This document shows positions 1-9,201 of a stretch of 64,000 bases of DNA, piece after piece; position 1 is the first letter of the stretch, and each line of letters opens with the position of its first letter. Both the position numbers and the translations under genes were made by a program. Location of the stretch: contig CAJTPM010000017.1 of NCBI GenBank assembly GCA_910578085.1, forward strand, positions 1 to 64,000, in the 5' to 3' direction. Source of the DNA: an uncultured Lachnospiraceae bacterium (GTDB lineage Bacteria > Bacillota > Clostridia > Lachnospirales > Lachnospiraceae). The notes under the pieces were generated by a model. The model did not search any database, had not been told where the DNA came from, and was given only the letters and a program-made list of their open reading frames with translations.

Positions 1-90
1 GATATCGGTGAGCAAGCAACTGCGGGAAGCAAGGATGCCGTAAGTCATGTCAGCGGTGAATTTCCTGTCCGGCTTGGAAAGCTTTTTTGA
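1..90 (+). CDS. possible 3' end of a gene entering from the left edge
   Basis: Frame 1 is open from the first base to a TGA at 88-90, giving 29 residues that end in VRLGKLF. No start codon is visible because the window begins inside the frame. The fragment is too short to recognise. An open stretch of 29 codons can arise by chance, so this is a weak call. A long inverted repeat follows at 155-238 and could terminate it. Confidence 0.2.
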   Translation, partial: DIGEQATAGSKDAVSHVSGEFPVRLGKLF

Positions 91-440
91 AATTTTTTTG
101 GAAAAAGTTAAAATTTCCCGTTTCATTTGATAAGTATTTGATGTAAAATGAGCCATAAGGAATCCCTTTCTCTTTTTGTTTAGTGAGATTTTTGTTTGGT
201 AGCTTAATTTTACAACAAAAAGGAAAGGAATTCCTTATTTTTAGGACATTTTTTTAATGTTATTTGCAATCTGTAAGAATAAAGTGATTGCTGTGCAGAG
301 AACTGCGGAAACTCAAGATTCGTATAATCTTTACACCATACGCAGTATTTGGTAAAATATTGGTTGAAAACCAACAAAAAATAATGATAACAGGGAAACG
401 GGATGAGTGAACTGTTACTAATTATAAGGAGGACAGAAAA
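91..440. other. intergenic region with long imperfect inverted repeat
   Basis: This AT-rich stretch has no gene. Arms at 155-180 and 214-238 match with about one mismatch and one indel and enclose a 33-base loop. T-rich sequence follows on the plus strand, which fits a terminator of an upstream gene. A small palindrome, TTGGTTGAAAACCAA, lies at 360-374 upstream of the next gene and may be an operator. AAGGAGG precedes the ATG at 441. Confidence 0.55.
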
Positions 441-974
441 ATGGGATTGTTTTCAAAGAAGCCAAAGGAACTGGAATATGATGCCGCAGAGTGTCAGAGA
501 AAAAAAGAGATTATGCGTAAAATGTGGAATGAAGCGGTAGAAGACGGAGACAGTTATGAGATCCTGCATGCAACACAGACTTCATCAAAATTTGAGAGAG
601 GTTTTGTATTTGATACCAATACTACCACATTTTATCACTATATTGTAGGATATAGGAAAAGTGATTTTAAAATTGGTATGATGCAGATCGACCGCGAACT
701 GACACAGCATACGGAACCCTTTTATGTGGATATGGGTGCGGTGGTCACAGCGACTTATGAACCGAAATATCATCAGGCATGGCTTATTTACCGTAAAGGT
801 TACGACAGCTATGGCGAACAGTTCGATGTCGGCGATACCGGCAGTAAGACAATGGCAGGAATCACTAATACGGTACAGAGAGAGGAAAGAGAAAAGTTTC
901 TTGACTTTTTAGAGGAATTGCGCGGCCGTCTGGAGCAGCAGGGAAATAAACAGGAGAAGTGGAAAAGACAATGA
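441..974 (+). CDS. conserved-looking hypothetical protein, 177 aa
   Basis: I do not recognise this protein. It begins MGLFSKKPKE, is soluble (no signal peptide or membrane segment) and rich in charged and aromatic residues, with a Glu/Arg/Gln-rich C-terminus. AAGGAGG lies about 7 bases before the ATG. Its stop overlaps the start of the next gene in an ATGA arrangement, so the two are probably co-translated, and the partner is a two-helix membrane protein. The N-terminal GLFSKK could sit near the membrane, but that is a guess. No function is assigned. Confidence 0.75.
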   Translation: MGLFSKKPKELEYDAAECQRKKEIMRKMWNEAVEDGDSYEILHATQTSSKFERGFVFDTNTTTFYHYIVGYRKSDFKIGMMQIDRELTQHTEPFYVDMGAVVTATYEPKYHQAWLIYRKGYDSYGEQFDVGDTGSKTMAGITNTVQREEREKFLDFLEELRGRLEQQGNKQEKWKRQ

Positions 975-1723
975 TTGGTAGATTATTAAGAAGTTTATCA
1001 GGATTTTCATTAACATTGTTTGTTTTTGGATGCATTTTTATTGGTGCGATGGTAAAGGTGGGAGATTTTCCGCAGATTTTAATGCCTTCAAAAGATTACG
1101 ATTATGTGATGGAAAATGGCTTAACGGAAGGGCAGCACATCAAAGGAGAAATATTTTACAGCCTGGGGAGTTTTGCTTCCGAAGAAAGCTATACCCAGTA
1201 TGAGAATTCCAGAACGGCATCCAAAACCACAGGATACTATTATATGATTCCGGTGGGAGAGAACGGACTGGCAGCAGTTTTTATCCGCAAGGATGATGTG
1301 GCAGCCATGGAAAAACTGACGGAAGAAACCTATAACTACCTGATGGGCGGAGATATACCGCAGACTGGAGTTTCATTTAACGGCGTAGCAGTAAAAATGG
1401 AAAAGAATCTGGCCGGTCTGGAAAGCGCTTTTCGGGAAGAGCTAGAGTACATGGGTTATGCAGAAGGTGAAGTGGAAGAAATGCTTGCTACATTTTCAGA
1501 CGGGGAATGCCTTGTTCTCGAAGGCCCAGCGGATGTGTCTGTGATGTATGTTATGATGGCTATTGCATTCCTTATGCTTTTGATTTCTATTCTTATGATC
1601 GTGCGCAATTACAGAAAAGAACTGGCGTATGACAGAATGAGGGAAGGCGGACAAAGAATGTCTGATAAACCGGGCGGAATATCGGAAACTACACAGAGTA
1701 CAACTTATTACATAAACAGATAG
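971..1723 (+). CDS. hypothetical membrane protein with two transmembrane helices
   Basis: Unrecognised 250-residue protein. It has one hydrophobic helix near the N-terminus (about residues 10-30) and a second near residues 195-215 (VMYVMMAIAFLMLLISILMI), so a large middle domain of about 160 residues lies outside the membrane and a short basic tail inside. The start is placed at the ATG at 971, which overlaps the preceding TGA. A GTG four codons upstream is possible but lies too close to the AGGAG at 952-956. Co-transcription with the upstream gene is likely. A strong hairpin terminator follows. Confidence 0.75.
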   Translation: MIGRLLRSLSGFSLTLFVFGCIFIGAMVKVGDFPQILMPSKDYDYVMENGLTEGQHIKGEIFYSLGSFASEESYTQYENSRTASKTTGYYYMIPVGENGLAAVFIRKDDVAAMEKLTEETYNYLMGGDIPQTGVSFNGVAVKMEKNLAGLESAFREELEYMGYAEGEVEEMLATFSDGECLVLEGPADVSVMYVMMAIAFLMLLISILMIVRNYRKELAYDRMREGGQRMSDKPGGISETTQSTTYYINR

Positions 1724-1740
1724 AAAAAATAATGACACAT

Positions 1741-1785
1741 AAAAAATAACAGGGAGATCCGAATGAACGCTCCCTGTTATTTTTT
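1741..1785. terminator. bidirectional rho-independent terminator
   Basis: Arms at 1741-1755 and 1771-1785 form a 15-bp perfect stem (AAAAAATAACAGGGA and its complement) with a 15-base loop. It is flanked by an A run on the left and a T run on the right, so it can stop transcripts from both sides. It separates the plus-strand membrane gene from the minus-strand DUF4132 gene. Confidence 0.9.
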
Positions 1786-1800
1786 ATGCGCAGGCCCGCA
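1786..1800 (+). repeat. short dispersed element, copy 1 (truncated)
   Basis: ATGCGCAGGCCCGCA directly follows a terminator T run. The core TGCGCAGGCCCGCA recurs at 20881 after another terminator, and a variant TGCGCAGGGGCGCG occurs at 42655 after a third. This copy lacks the downstream hairpin half seen at the other two sites. Confidence 0.5.
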
Positions 1801-1803
1801 AAT

Positions 1804-4800
1804 TTACTTCTTTTCTCTCCAGGCGGGATCTCTTTCTTTACTGGAAGCAACAGCTTTTGCCGTCTGCATCACGATCTCACTGAAATACCGTTCGGGAAGA
1901 TCACCGATCTTTTTATTGAATTTCACATCGAAAACGGTGACATCCTCATTTTCTCCGCCCACATAGCTGCCGGAGAAGTTAAGCTCAGCACGAAGGCCCT
2001 GATCTTTATCTTCTCTGTAATAATAGTAGAAGATGCCGGCATCCTCAGCCTGCCCGCGGTACCATCCCATATTCTGCATCTTTCCCTGCAGGGAGAGATC
2101 GTTGAGCATATAACCGCCAAACCGCTCCATAATCTGTTCATCTGCTTCCTCATCCGTCATATGGTAAACAGGGCGGGAAAGCTGCTCTATAGGCTGCGTA
2201 ATTTCATAATCTTCCAGCTGCGTCTTCCATGCCTCGATGGATTCCCCGGATAATTCCACAGGGTGAACCAGACCAATTTTTGTTTTGGAGTCAGCACCTT
2301 TCTCATCATCAGGAAGCATAAATTCTTCCTCATCTTCCGTATTGAAACTGCCGTCTTCCATATAGCGGAAAGTCTGTGTCAGTTTGTTTTTCTCATAGAT
2401 ACCCCAGATCAGACCGATGGCAAACTGGTGCATGATCGGATTTTCCACAAAGAGCTTTTTCCAGGCCTCACAGGTCCATTTCCGTTCCGTGGAAAGAGCC
2501 AGCTCCAGGCGCATTTTCTGACTGCTCACCGTGGTTTTCATCTGTTTTTTCATTTCCTTAAAGGCCGCACAACTTTCCGCGGACTTTTCCGGATCGTCCT
2601 TTTTTCCGGGAGCAGGTAAATTTTTCAGTTTCTTTCCGCTCTCGTCGAAAACTTCCACCTCAAGAGCAGGGGTGATCGTTACGGTAAACTTCCTCTCACC
2701 GTAATCGAACTGTCGTTCCATATTTTCATCAAAACCGAGATCCGGGACAATGCGGTCTGCCAGTTCTTCTGTGGTGATGCCGAGCTGTTCTGCAGCAAAT
2801 TTTAAGGCTTCTCCTGCGGCATTTTTTACCTGACGAAATTTAAATTTCCGGGAAATACTGTCCACAATAAGCAGGGCTTCCGGTTTCGGATTTAAAGCTA
2901 ATGCCTGAACCGCATCCGCGGCGATAGCTCCTCTGGAATGCTGCGGCCAGTCGTTTATGTGGTGTTGCAATTTTTTAATAATATCGGTTCCGCCGTGGAT
3001 GGATGCGGCGAAAAGCACCCAGCGCTTTTTTGCCTCTGCGCCCAGAGTAAGCCATTTGTCAAACAGTTCGTTGACATAGACAGCCAGTTCTTCTTCGTTC
3101 AGTTCGGCTGCCAGAGCCTGCGCATCTTTGTTTACGCCGCATTTCGGCATGGTGGAATAGCACAGTAAAATTGCCTGCAGGTATTCTTCCTCTGCAAGGA
3201 TCGGCTCAGAGCCCTTCTGTTTCTGGTCGGTATCGCCATCTGGCTGCCCGTCCTCTGCCTTGTCGGTTACGGAAGAACTACCGGAAGCTTTTTTGTGTAC
3301 CGGCGAGAAGGGAGTCTCGTAAGCCCAGGCAAGTGTTCGCTTTTTGCCACCTTTGAGCAGGTCTTTCACAAGATCCTGTAAAGTCAGCACATTGCCCGCC
3401 GATATGGAATCTTCGTCCAACAGTTCCTGTAATAGCGTTTTGATTTTAGCATTTTTTTCTTTTTCAAGGGCTTCGGTAAGTTTCGGTCTGTATTTCTCCA
3501 GATCCCATTTTGCCAGAACATGAATCGCGATATCCCGCTCTCCGGCCTTTTTGGAAGACAAAAGTTCCAGTATATCAGGCTCCCAGTCTTTTTGCTGATA
3601 AAGAGCAGTTAAAAGAACTTCCTTCACAAGTTTTGAGGAATCTTTCGTGTAGTTTAAGAGCTCCGCTTTATTTTCGTACGGATTTTTGGACAGAACTTTT
3701 ACAGCCAGCATTCTGACGGTAGCGTCAGATCCCTTGAAGGCAGTCAGAACCTCTTCTCTGTTTTTTGAAAGATACCTGGAGAAAACCTCTGCTGCGGTGT
3801 CTATCAGCTGATTTTTATCCTTCTCGGAATAAAAATACTGATACATCAGAGGTATAAATTTCAGCTGATGTCCGATATCCACATGCTCGGCATCAAAGGA
3901 TGCAAACATCTGCCTGATGGAAAGATTATGATAATAGTGAAGTTCATTATAGAAGAAGGAACTGGTGCCGCGCAAAAGCTGATAGGATAAAACCCGACTG
4001 TAAAAATCGGGATCGTGATAGGTATCCACATAGGAGTGCAGCAGCGTTCTCGCCTGCATGAGCTTCGCGTTGTAACCGTACTGTACAAAGATCTGATTTT
4101 CGATCGGATACAGAGAAGAAATACCGGTGTCGCCCCGGAGATAATTTTTTACTTCTTTGATCACAGGATTTTTATCCGCAATGATATCGATCAGTTTTTC
4201 CCGTTCGCTGCCGCCGCCCTGTTTTTGTCTCTTGAAGAAAAGCATCTCATCCTCCTGTTTTAAAACGCCCATCATTGCGAAAGAATCGTGGGCGTTAGCC
4301 TTTTCCAGAACCTCCAGAAACAGATCCCTGTTTTTATGGAACTGGGTTTTCATCAAAACTTCGAGTTCCCTCGAAGCGGCCTGCAATATCAGAGCTTTGC
4401 TGTCGATGTCAAAGATCGTGTCGTAGTCGCCGCCCGCTGTTTTGGTATCCATCGGGAAAGATTCGCTGACAAGAACCGCGTTGGTAAACATACCCTGCAG
4501 GTTGGCTGCAAAGCAGATCTTCACAAAATTTCTCAGAATATCGGACAGACCGTAATTTAAGAGGGCGGCGCCACCGAAAAGATTTAAAAAGTACATGGAT
4601 GTTCTGTAATTTTTTCCGGCAAGTTTCAAAATCCGGTCAGTCACCTGATCTCTGCGGATGGCCTGATTTAACTCCTGGATAACAGATATGGGGATGGTGC
4701 CGGTATCGTAAATGGTTGTGAGATTGTCTGTCAGTGTATCCTCAAAATATTTCATAATCGGAAGATCGTCTTCTGACAGAGGACCTTTCCCATCCGGGTA

Positions 4801-5370
4801 TTTTGTCAGAAAATAAGTGGTGAGCAGAAATACCTGGCCTGCGCCGTAGGAGTGCATCAGGGAGTAAAGCACATTTTTCTCGGTCAGAGGATAGCTTGAC
4901 ACAAGGTAAGCGCTGCGGATCCTTTCAGGATCCCCGTTTAACTGATCGATAAACCAGCGCAGGGTGGCGCCTTTGAAAAAGTAAGAGTTGGCGGCCATCT
5001 GCTCGGCGGCTACGGCGATGATTTTAGCCGGATTGACTTGGGGAAGTTTTAACAAATGTCCGAAAACTTCCGGGCTGTGGGTGTTTGGGACGAGGTGGTG
5101 GCAGCTTGTGCCGCCGATAGCAAACAGGATGTTGAACAGTCTGCCCGCCTGCTCGGCATTATCATAACCGTAGGAAATGAGGTTGGTGAGGTAAGGCGGA
5201 TAGGACTTCGGCGATATGCCCAGATTCTGATAAGGCAGCGATTCCAGAATTTCCTCTCCTTCTCCGCCGGAGAGATACTCTTCCAGATCGGCTAACTGCT
5301 CCGTCGTCAGTTTCAGAAGTTCCAGCAGGTTCATACATTTTTCCAGATAGGTTTCTCTTTGTGTTCTCAT
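1804..5370 (-). CDS. DUF4132 domain protein (MolR/YehI-like)
   Basis: This 1188-residue soluble protein has alpha-helical HEAT-like repeats in its middle part (around 580-640: vaLlxLLsskxxxxRxxAxxvL pattern) and a C-terminal DUF4132-type region. It resembles E. coli MolR/YehI in size and layout. The biochemical role of the family is not established, and the old link to molybdate regulation in E. coli is weak. Its neighbours are a small unknown and a SWIM protein on the same strand. MoxR, DUF5682 and VWA partners of the same set lie 15-20 kb away. AAGGAGG lies 12 bases before the ATG at 5370, and a three-codon mini-frame (5378-5367) ends on the start codon. Confidence 0.85.
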   Translation of the reverse strand: MRTQRETYLEKCMNLLELLKLTTEQLADLEEYLSGGEGEEILESLPYQNLGISPKSYPPYLTNLISYGYDNAEQAGRLFNILFAIGGTSCHHLVPNTHSPEVFGHLLKLPQVNPAKIIAVAAEQMAANSYFFKGATLRWFIDQLNGDPERIRSAYLVSSYPLTEKNVLYSLMHSYGAGQVFLLTTYFLTKYPDGKGPLSEDDLPIMKYFEDTLTDNLTTIYDTGTIPISVIQELNQAIRRDQVTDRILKLAGKNYRTSMYFLNLFGGAALLNYGLSDILRNFVKICFAANLQGMFTNAVLVSESFPMDTKTAGGDYDTIFDIDSKALILQAASRELEVLMKTQFHKNRDLFLEVLEKANAHDSFAMMGVLKQEDEMLFFKRQKQGGGSEREKLIDIIADKNPVIKEVKNYLRGDTGISSLYPIENQIFVQYGYNAKLMQARTLLHSYVDTYHDPDFYSRVLSYQLLRGTSSFFYNELHYYHNLSIRQMFASFDAEHVDIGHQLKFIPLMYQYFYSEKDKNQLIDTAAEVFSRYLSKNREEVLTAFKGSDATVRMLAVKVLSKNPYENKAELLNYTKDSSKLVKEVLLTALYQQKDWEPDILELLSSKKAGERDIAIHVLAKWDLEKYRPKLTEALEKEKNAKIKTLLQELLDEDSISAGNVLTLQDLVKDLLKGGKKRTLAWAYETPFSPVHKKASGSSSVTDKAEDGQPDGDTDQKQKGSEPILAEEEYLQAILLCYSTMPKCGVNKDAQALAAELNEEELAVYVNELFDKWLTLGAEAKKRWVLFAASIHGGTDIIKKLQHHINDWPQHSRGAIAADAVQALALNPKPEALLIVDSISRKFKFRQVKNAAGEALKFAAEQLGITTEELADRIVPDLGFDENMERQFDYGERKFTVTITPALEVEVFDESGKKLKNLPAPGKKDDPEKSAESCAAFKEMKKQMKTTVSSQKMRLELALSTERKWTCEAWKKLFVENPIMHQFAIGLIWGIYEKNKLTQTFRYMEDGSFNTEDEEEFMLPDDEKGADSKTKIGLVHPVELSGESIEAWKTQLEDYEITQPIEQLSRPVYHMTDEEADEQIMERFGGYMLNDLSLQGKMQNMGWYRGQAEDAGIFYYYYREDKDQGLRAELNFSGSYVGGENEDVTVFDVKFNKKIGDLPERYFSEIVMQTAKAVASSKERDPAWREKK

Positions 5371-5463
5371 AGCATCATGGATCCTCCTTAATCAAGAAAT
5401 TATAGTGATAATAAATAAAAGGTTTTGTGCCTTTGGAAATCAGTTATTACTCCAGTTATTGAT

Positions 5464-5838
5464 TCAAATCTTATCTAGATAATAATTTTTCCCCCTGTCG
5501 TAGGCTGTTTTTTCTTTACCCAATTTAATAGATCTGATCAGTTCTGTATAATATTTTGCACAGCGGGAATCTGTACTTTCTTCAGAAGAAGCAGTTTGTA
5601 CCCCGATACCGGTGGAATGGACCTTGTGCCTGTTTAAAGATAATTCTTTCTGCAGGGAAAGGAGCAGTTCAGAGAGATATCTCATGCCGCACTGTGCGGC
5701 GGTTTCCCCCTTAACTTTCAATTCCTGCAAAGTAGAGTCGTGAACGGTATGAAAACCGCTCTGCCCGAGGTCCTCTAAAAGGGAATCGATATCTGTAAAA
5801 AATTCTTCAAAGTAATCTTCTTTGTTTTGCGGATACAT
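5464..5838 (-). CDS. hypothetical protein between SWIM and DUF4132 genes, 124 aa
   Basis: Small acidic soluble protein with no recognised domain and no membrane segment. It begins MYPQNKEDYFEEFFTDID and ends with a basic Tyr-rich tail. AAGGAA lies about 10 bases before the ATG. It sits 52 bases downstream of the SWIM-protein gene and 93 bases upstream of the DUF4132 gene on the same strand, so it is probably part of that operon. E. coli also has a small gene (yehK) in the equivalent cluster, but I see no basis for calling them homologues. Confidence 0.65.
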   Translation of the reverse strand: MYPQNKEDYFEEFFTDIDSLLEDLGQSGFHTVHDSTLQELKVKGETAAQCGMRYLSELLLSLQKELSLNRHKVHSTGIGVQTASSEESTDSRCAKYYTELIRSIKLGKEKTAYDRGKNYYLDKI

Positions 5839-5890
5839 AGGTCTTATCTTCCTTAAATATTGTCATAAATTATTTCGTGTGTAAACAGAG

Positions 5891-7771
5891 TCAGGAAACA
5901 GCAGTTTGTTTCCAGGTATCTATCGGAACCAGACGAATGAGTCCATCCCGCAGATATATTTTTCCGATAAAACAGGGCGGTTTGTCTTCTCTGATTTTTT
6001 CCAGATAGCGGATACTCTTTGCCTCTTCTTTGGAGTAGGGAAGTTCCAGTATGACCTGTCGTTTTTGTCTGTCGTATAAAGTCATGGAAAGGGTCTGTTC
6101 CGTTTTGGAAAAGACTGCCCTGTCACAGAAAGCAGGCTGTATAAATACCAGATCTCTTCCCCAGATATGTTTTTCGGAGAGGGTATTTTTCATTTCTTCC
6201 GAGGGCATCATGGAATCAGCTGAAACAGTCGTCCCGTCTGGAATCTGCTCTGCAAATAATTTCCCAAAATCTTCGTAGTACCAGCCGGAGAGCATTTCGG
6301 AATCCGGCTGTATAGTGCCGATGATATCGCCCCTTGTTTCTTTGGTGGAAGAAAGACGCCTGCGTGCGTCGCATCTTGCATCTTTCAGATCGATCCGCAG
6401 TTTAATCAGATTTTCCAGAGAGCAGTTAAGTCCCCAGGGAGCCTCCGCCTTCTGTGGTTTTCCCCACTTTCGTCTGTTATCATAGAAGACAGGACGGGCT
6501 ACCGTGTAGGTATACCATTTCCTTGTGCCTGTTTCCAGAAAATAGACTGTTTCGCCTTCATAGCCTGCGGCGTCAAAGTGCTCCATTGTGATGCCCACTA
6601 AAGACAGATCGCCCACAGGAAGATATTCCGCCCGAAATTCTCCGGCTTGTTTTGTGAGAAGAGAGAGATCTTCTGTTTCCAAATAAATAGTTACTTTGAA
6701 GTATAATTTTGTGATTTCCCGTATCAGTTCCATTGTCTGAAAAGAAGCTTTCCTGCTCAGATAGGACTGGTAAAGTGTGCTCAACGTGCGAAAAGCCTTC
6801 TCAAAATCCGGAAGGCCGGCATTGTGGCTGATGATCGCAAAACGTTCCAGAGTATCCGTAACATCTGGGGAAATTCTGGAAAGCCCGGTGGCCATCAGTT
6901 CCTCCAGACAGACTTTCATCTGCAGAGAAACGTTTTTGACCTGCTCTAAATTTACAGAGGAATCCTTTTCGCCAGGCGCTGTCAGGTCCTGCAGGGAGAG
7001 AGCGCCTGCTTTCAGCTTGCACCAGAGAATGGCCTCTGCCTTGTGGATGCACAGATCCTTTTTATGACAGGTACAGGAAGAGTATTCTAAAGGTGATAAC
7101 AGTTTTACCGTTGTATTTTCACCGGGAAGCTGCAGCGTAAATACAGAGGATTCTTCTATCTCCGGCATAATTTTTTCATTTGCCTTATTGTAAAAAGAGT
7201 TAAGACGGCGGTTTCCCATGATTTTAAAGAGATTTTTTTCCGGAAAAGTGCGGATCTCTTCCCAGAGACGTTCCTGCAAGGAAGAACTGCCTGTTTCCGG
7301 CGATTTATTTTTCGATACGACGATATGTTCGCAGGCCGTAGCAGTAAGATTCTCATTGGATGAATCTTGATTAAAAGTATCAGAAACAGTACTCTTTTCA
7401 AAAGATGAATTATCTGCTGTCAGCGTTTTTTGGGAAATGGGAGAACTATCTGCTGTCAGTGATTCTTCAGAAGCAGACATGGAAGTATTGCTGTACACAG
7501 ATTCCTGCAATGCCAGAATCCCCATAATAATATGCTTACAGATACTTCTGGAGGGACAGCTGCATTTGCTCTCCCCCAGGGGAATGCTCAAGATGACCGT
7601 CTCTCCGTCCACCTGCAGCGCGGCCTCTTCTTCCAGCTTCAGTATTTTAATGTCGGCTTTTTCCTTATCTTTACAGGCTCTCTTTACAATGCCTTTATTA
7701 GTCAGGCCGATTAAATATTCCTCTTCAATTTCTGCCAGATGTTTGTTCCAATCGATCATTTTGTCTACCAT
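5891..7771 (-). CDS. SWIM zinc-finger domain protein (YehQ-like)
   Basis: This 626-residue protein has two SWIM motifs of the CxC...CxH type: C70, C72, C78, H80 and C233, C235, C241, H243. SWIM domains bind zinc and are thought to contact nucleic acid or protein. Residues 92-140 are Ser/Thr-rich, low-complexity linker. The C-terminal two thirds is unrecognised. In E. coli the related YehQ is encoded beside a MoxR ATPase, a DUF5682 protein and a VWA protein; those three are present on the same strand at 21-25.7 kb. No clear ribosome-binding site precedes either the ATG at 7771 or the one at 7759, so the exact start is uncertain. Confidence 0.85.
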   Translation of the reverse strand: MVDKMIDWNKHLAEIEEEYLIGLTNKGIVKRACKDKEKADIKILKLEEEAALQVDGETVILSIPLGESKCSCPSRSICKHIIMGILALQESVYSNTSMSASEESLTADSSPISQKTLTADNSSFEKSTVSDTFNQDSSNENLTATACEHIVVSKNKSPETGSSSLQERLWEEIRTFPEKNLFKIMGNRRLNSFYNKANEKIMPEIEESSVFTLQLPGENTTVKLLSPLEYSSCTCHKKDLCIHKAEAILWCKLKAGALSLQDLTAPGEKDSSVNLEQVKNVSLQMKVCLEELMATGLSRISPDVTDTLERFAIISHNAGLPDFEKAFRTLSTLYQSYLSRKASFQTMELIREITKLYFKVTIYLETEDLSLLTKQAGEFRAEYLPVGDLSLVGITMEHFDAAGYEGETVYFLETGTRKWYTYTVARPVFYDNRRKWGKPQKAEAPWGLNCSLENLIKLRIDLKDARCDARRRLSSTKETRGDIIGTIQPDSEMLSGWYYEDFGKLFAEQIPDGTTVSADSMMPSEEMKNTLSEKHIWGRDLVFIQPAFCDRAVFSKTEQTLSMTLYDRQKRQVILELPYSKEEAKSIRYLEKIREDKPPCFIGKIYLRDGLIRLVPIDTWKQTAVS

Positions 7772-7844
7772 TTTGTTGTGTATTTGTGAATGTAGCTTAT
7801 GAAATCATTAGATTTACAGCGTTATGCGCCTTTTATGAGAATCT

Positions 7845-7885
7845 GCATCACATCTTCTTATAAGCTACATTATAAGATGTGATGC
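7845..7885. promoter_or_regulatory. inverted repeat in divergent intergenic region
   Basis: GCATCACATCTT (7845-7856) and AAGATGTGATGC (7874-7885) form a perfect 12-bp inverted repeat. A second nested pairing joins ATGTAGCTTAT near 7790 with ATAAGCTACAT ending at 7870. It lies between the divergent SWIM gene and antitoxin gene and has no T run, so an operator or an mRNA leader structure is more likely than a terminator. The rest of 7772-8059 holds only promoter-like AT-rich sequence. Confidence 0.5.
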
Positions 7886-8059
7886 GGATAGTTTGCAATG
7901 CTTATTTACGGTAAGTTTGAAATGGGCATTGGTGCAGATAATGGATTAAAAATCTGTAAAAAGTGCAAATAAAAAGACAGGATGATAATAACATATATTT
8001 TAGTTTTATTTTGTACATAATTATGCTACAATTGCGAAAAAAGGAAAGGGGTAAAAAAT

Positions 8060-8317
8060 ATGCCAATTATAATGCCAATTAAAGATTTGCGCAACACAAT
8101 GGAAATTTCCAATATTGCGCACAAGGAGCAGGAACCTATTTTTATAACCAAAAATGGATACAGCGATTTAGTTGTTATGAGCAGTGAACTTTATGATAAA
8201 TTTGCAAGAGCCAACCGCATTGATCAGGCTATCTATGAATCCGAGCAGGAGATATCGAATGGAGCCAAGGCAGTAGATGCAGATATAGTTTTTACGGAAT
8301 TGGAGAAAAAAAACTGA
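8060..8317 (+). CDS. type II antitoxin, Phd/YefM/RelB family
   Basis: This 85-residue protein begins MPIIMPIKDLRNTMEI and continues with EPIFITKNGYSDLVVMS, the pattern of Phd/YefM-type antitoxins (N-terminal DNA-binding fold, C-terminal toxin-binding tail). Such proteins neutralise RelE/YoeB-like RNases and repress their own operon. GGAAAGGGG lies about 8 bases before the ATG, and a TATGCTACAAT extended -10 lies at 8022-8032. The toxin gene that should follow is reduced to its last third (8289-8444), so this antitoxin is an orphan. Confidence 0.85.
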   Translation: MPIIMPIKDLRNTMEISNIAHKEQEPIFITKNGYSDLVVMSSELYDKFARANRIDQAIYESEQEISNGAKAVDADIVFTELEKKN

Positions 8318-8444
8318 GGGCAGATATGCAGAGAGAGGTTATCGTCAGTTGCTGATTGATAATTATATTGCTGTTTTTCGAATTGATAAAAGAAACAGGA
8401 GCGTCTGTGTTGTAACTGTGCAATATCAAGGGAAAAACCTGTAA
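8289..8444 (+). pseudogene. C-terminal remnant of a RelE/ParE-type toxin
   Basis: Directly after the antitoxin, an overlapping frame reads AERGYRQLLIDNYIAVFRID and then VCVVTVQYQGKNL before a TAA at 8442-8444. This matches the C-terminal third of RelE/ParE toxins (a 'RxLxxxNYxxxYRID...VxIxxVxY' pattern). No start codon is present, an upstream stop lies at 8286-8288 and the N-terminal 50-60 residues are missing. The toxin has therefore been lost by deletion. Confidence 0.75.
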
Positions 8445-8491
8445 ATACAATTACACGAAAAATTGCCATAATTTGAGGGGAGGAAATTTTT

Positions 8492-9199
8492 ATGGTCAGG
8501 ATAGCAATTGTGGAAGATGAAAAATTGTATGAAAAACAGCTGGAAGGTTTTTTGCATCAATATGAGAAAGAGAGAAAAGAGACATTTGAGATTACGCTGT
8601 TCACAGACGGGGATGAAATTGTAGAGAATTACAGGGCGCAGTTTGATATTATCCTGATGGATATTCAAATGCAGTTTATGGACGGAATGACCGCGGCGGA
8701 GGCAATACGGGAGGTGGATTCGGAAGTGATCATTATTTTTATCACAAATCTGCGGCAGTATGCCATCCGCGGATATGCGGTGGATGCCCTGGACTATGTG
8801 GTAAAACCGATATCCTATTTCGCTTTTTCTGAGCGGTTGAACAGAGCTGTCAGACGGCTGAAAAAAAGAACAAAGCATACCATCATAGTCAAGATCCGGG
8901 GGGGTATAGCCAGGATCGATGCGGAGGATCTCTATTATGTGGAGAGCAGGAACCATACCATGATCTACCATACGGCTGAAAAAAATATAGAGGCATCCGG
9001 TACGATGAAAGATGCGGAGGATATGCTCGTAGAATTTCATTTTTGCCGGGGGAATAAAGGCTATCTCATCAATCTGGCCCATGTGGATTCCATACAAAAT
9101 GATTATGCCGTTGTGCGGGGAGAAAAGCTGCTTTTAAGCAGAGCCAGGAAAAATGCATTTATGGAAGAACTGACAAATTACTGGGGGGAGGTAAAATAG
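8492..9199 (+). CDS. LytTR-family response regulator
   Basis: This 235-residue AgrA-like regulator has an N-terminal receiver domain (acidic pocket E8/D9, phosphoacceptor D57 in ILMDIQM, lysine in the VVKPIS motif) and a C-terminal LytTR DNA-binding domain (about 130-230, with YYVESRNHTMIYHT and FCRGNKGYLINLAHV). GAGGGGAGG precedes the ATG. The kinase gene begins 2 bases after its stop. The first GH3 gene downstream has paired LytTR-type half-sites upstream of its promoter, so it is the probable target. Confidence 0.93.
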   Translation: MVRIAIVEDEKLYEKQLEGFLHQYEKERKETFEITLFTDGDEIVENYRAQFDIILMDIQMQFMDGMTAAEAIREVDSEVIIIFITNLRQYAIRGYAVDALDYVVKPISYFAFSERLNRAVRRLKKRTKHTIIVKIRGGIARIDAEDLYYVESRNHTMIYHTAEKNIEASGTMKDAEDMLVEFHFCRGNKGYLINLAHVDSIQNDYAVVRGEKLLLSRARKNAFMEELTNYWGEVK

Positions 9200-9201
9200 G
9201 A

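Noticed and set aside
8426..9097. 223-codon minus-strand frame
   Set aside because: Antisense of the LytTR regulator, which has clear motifs on the plus strand.
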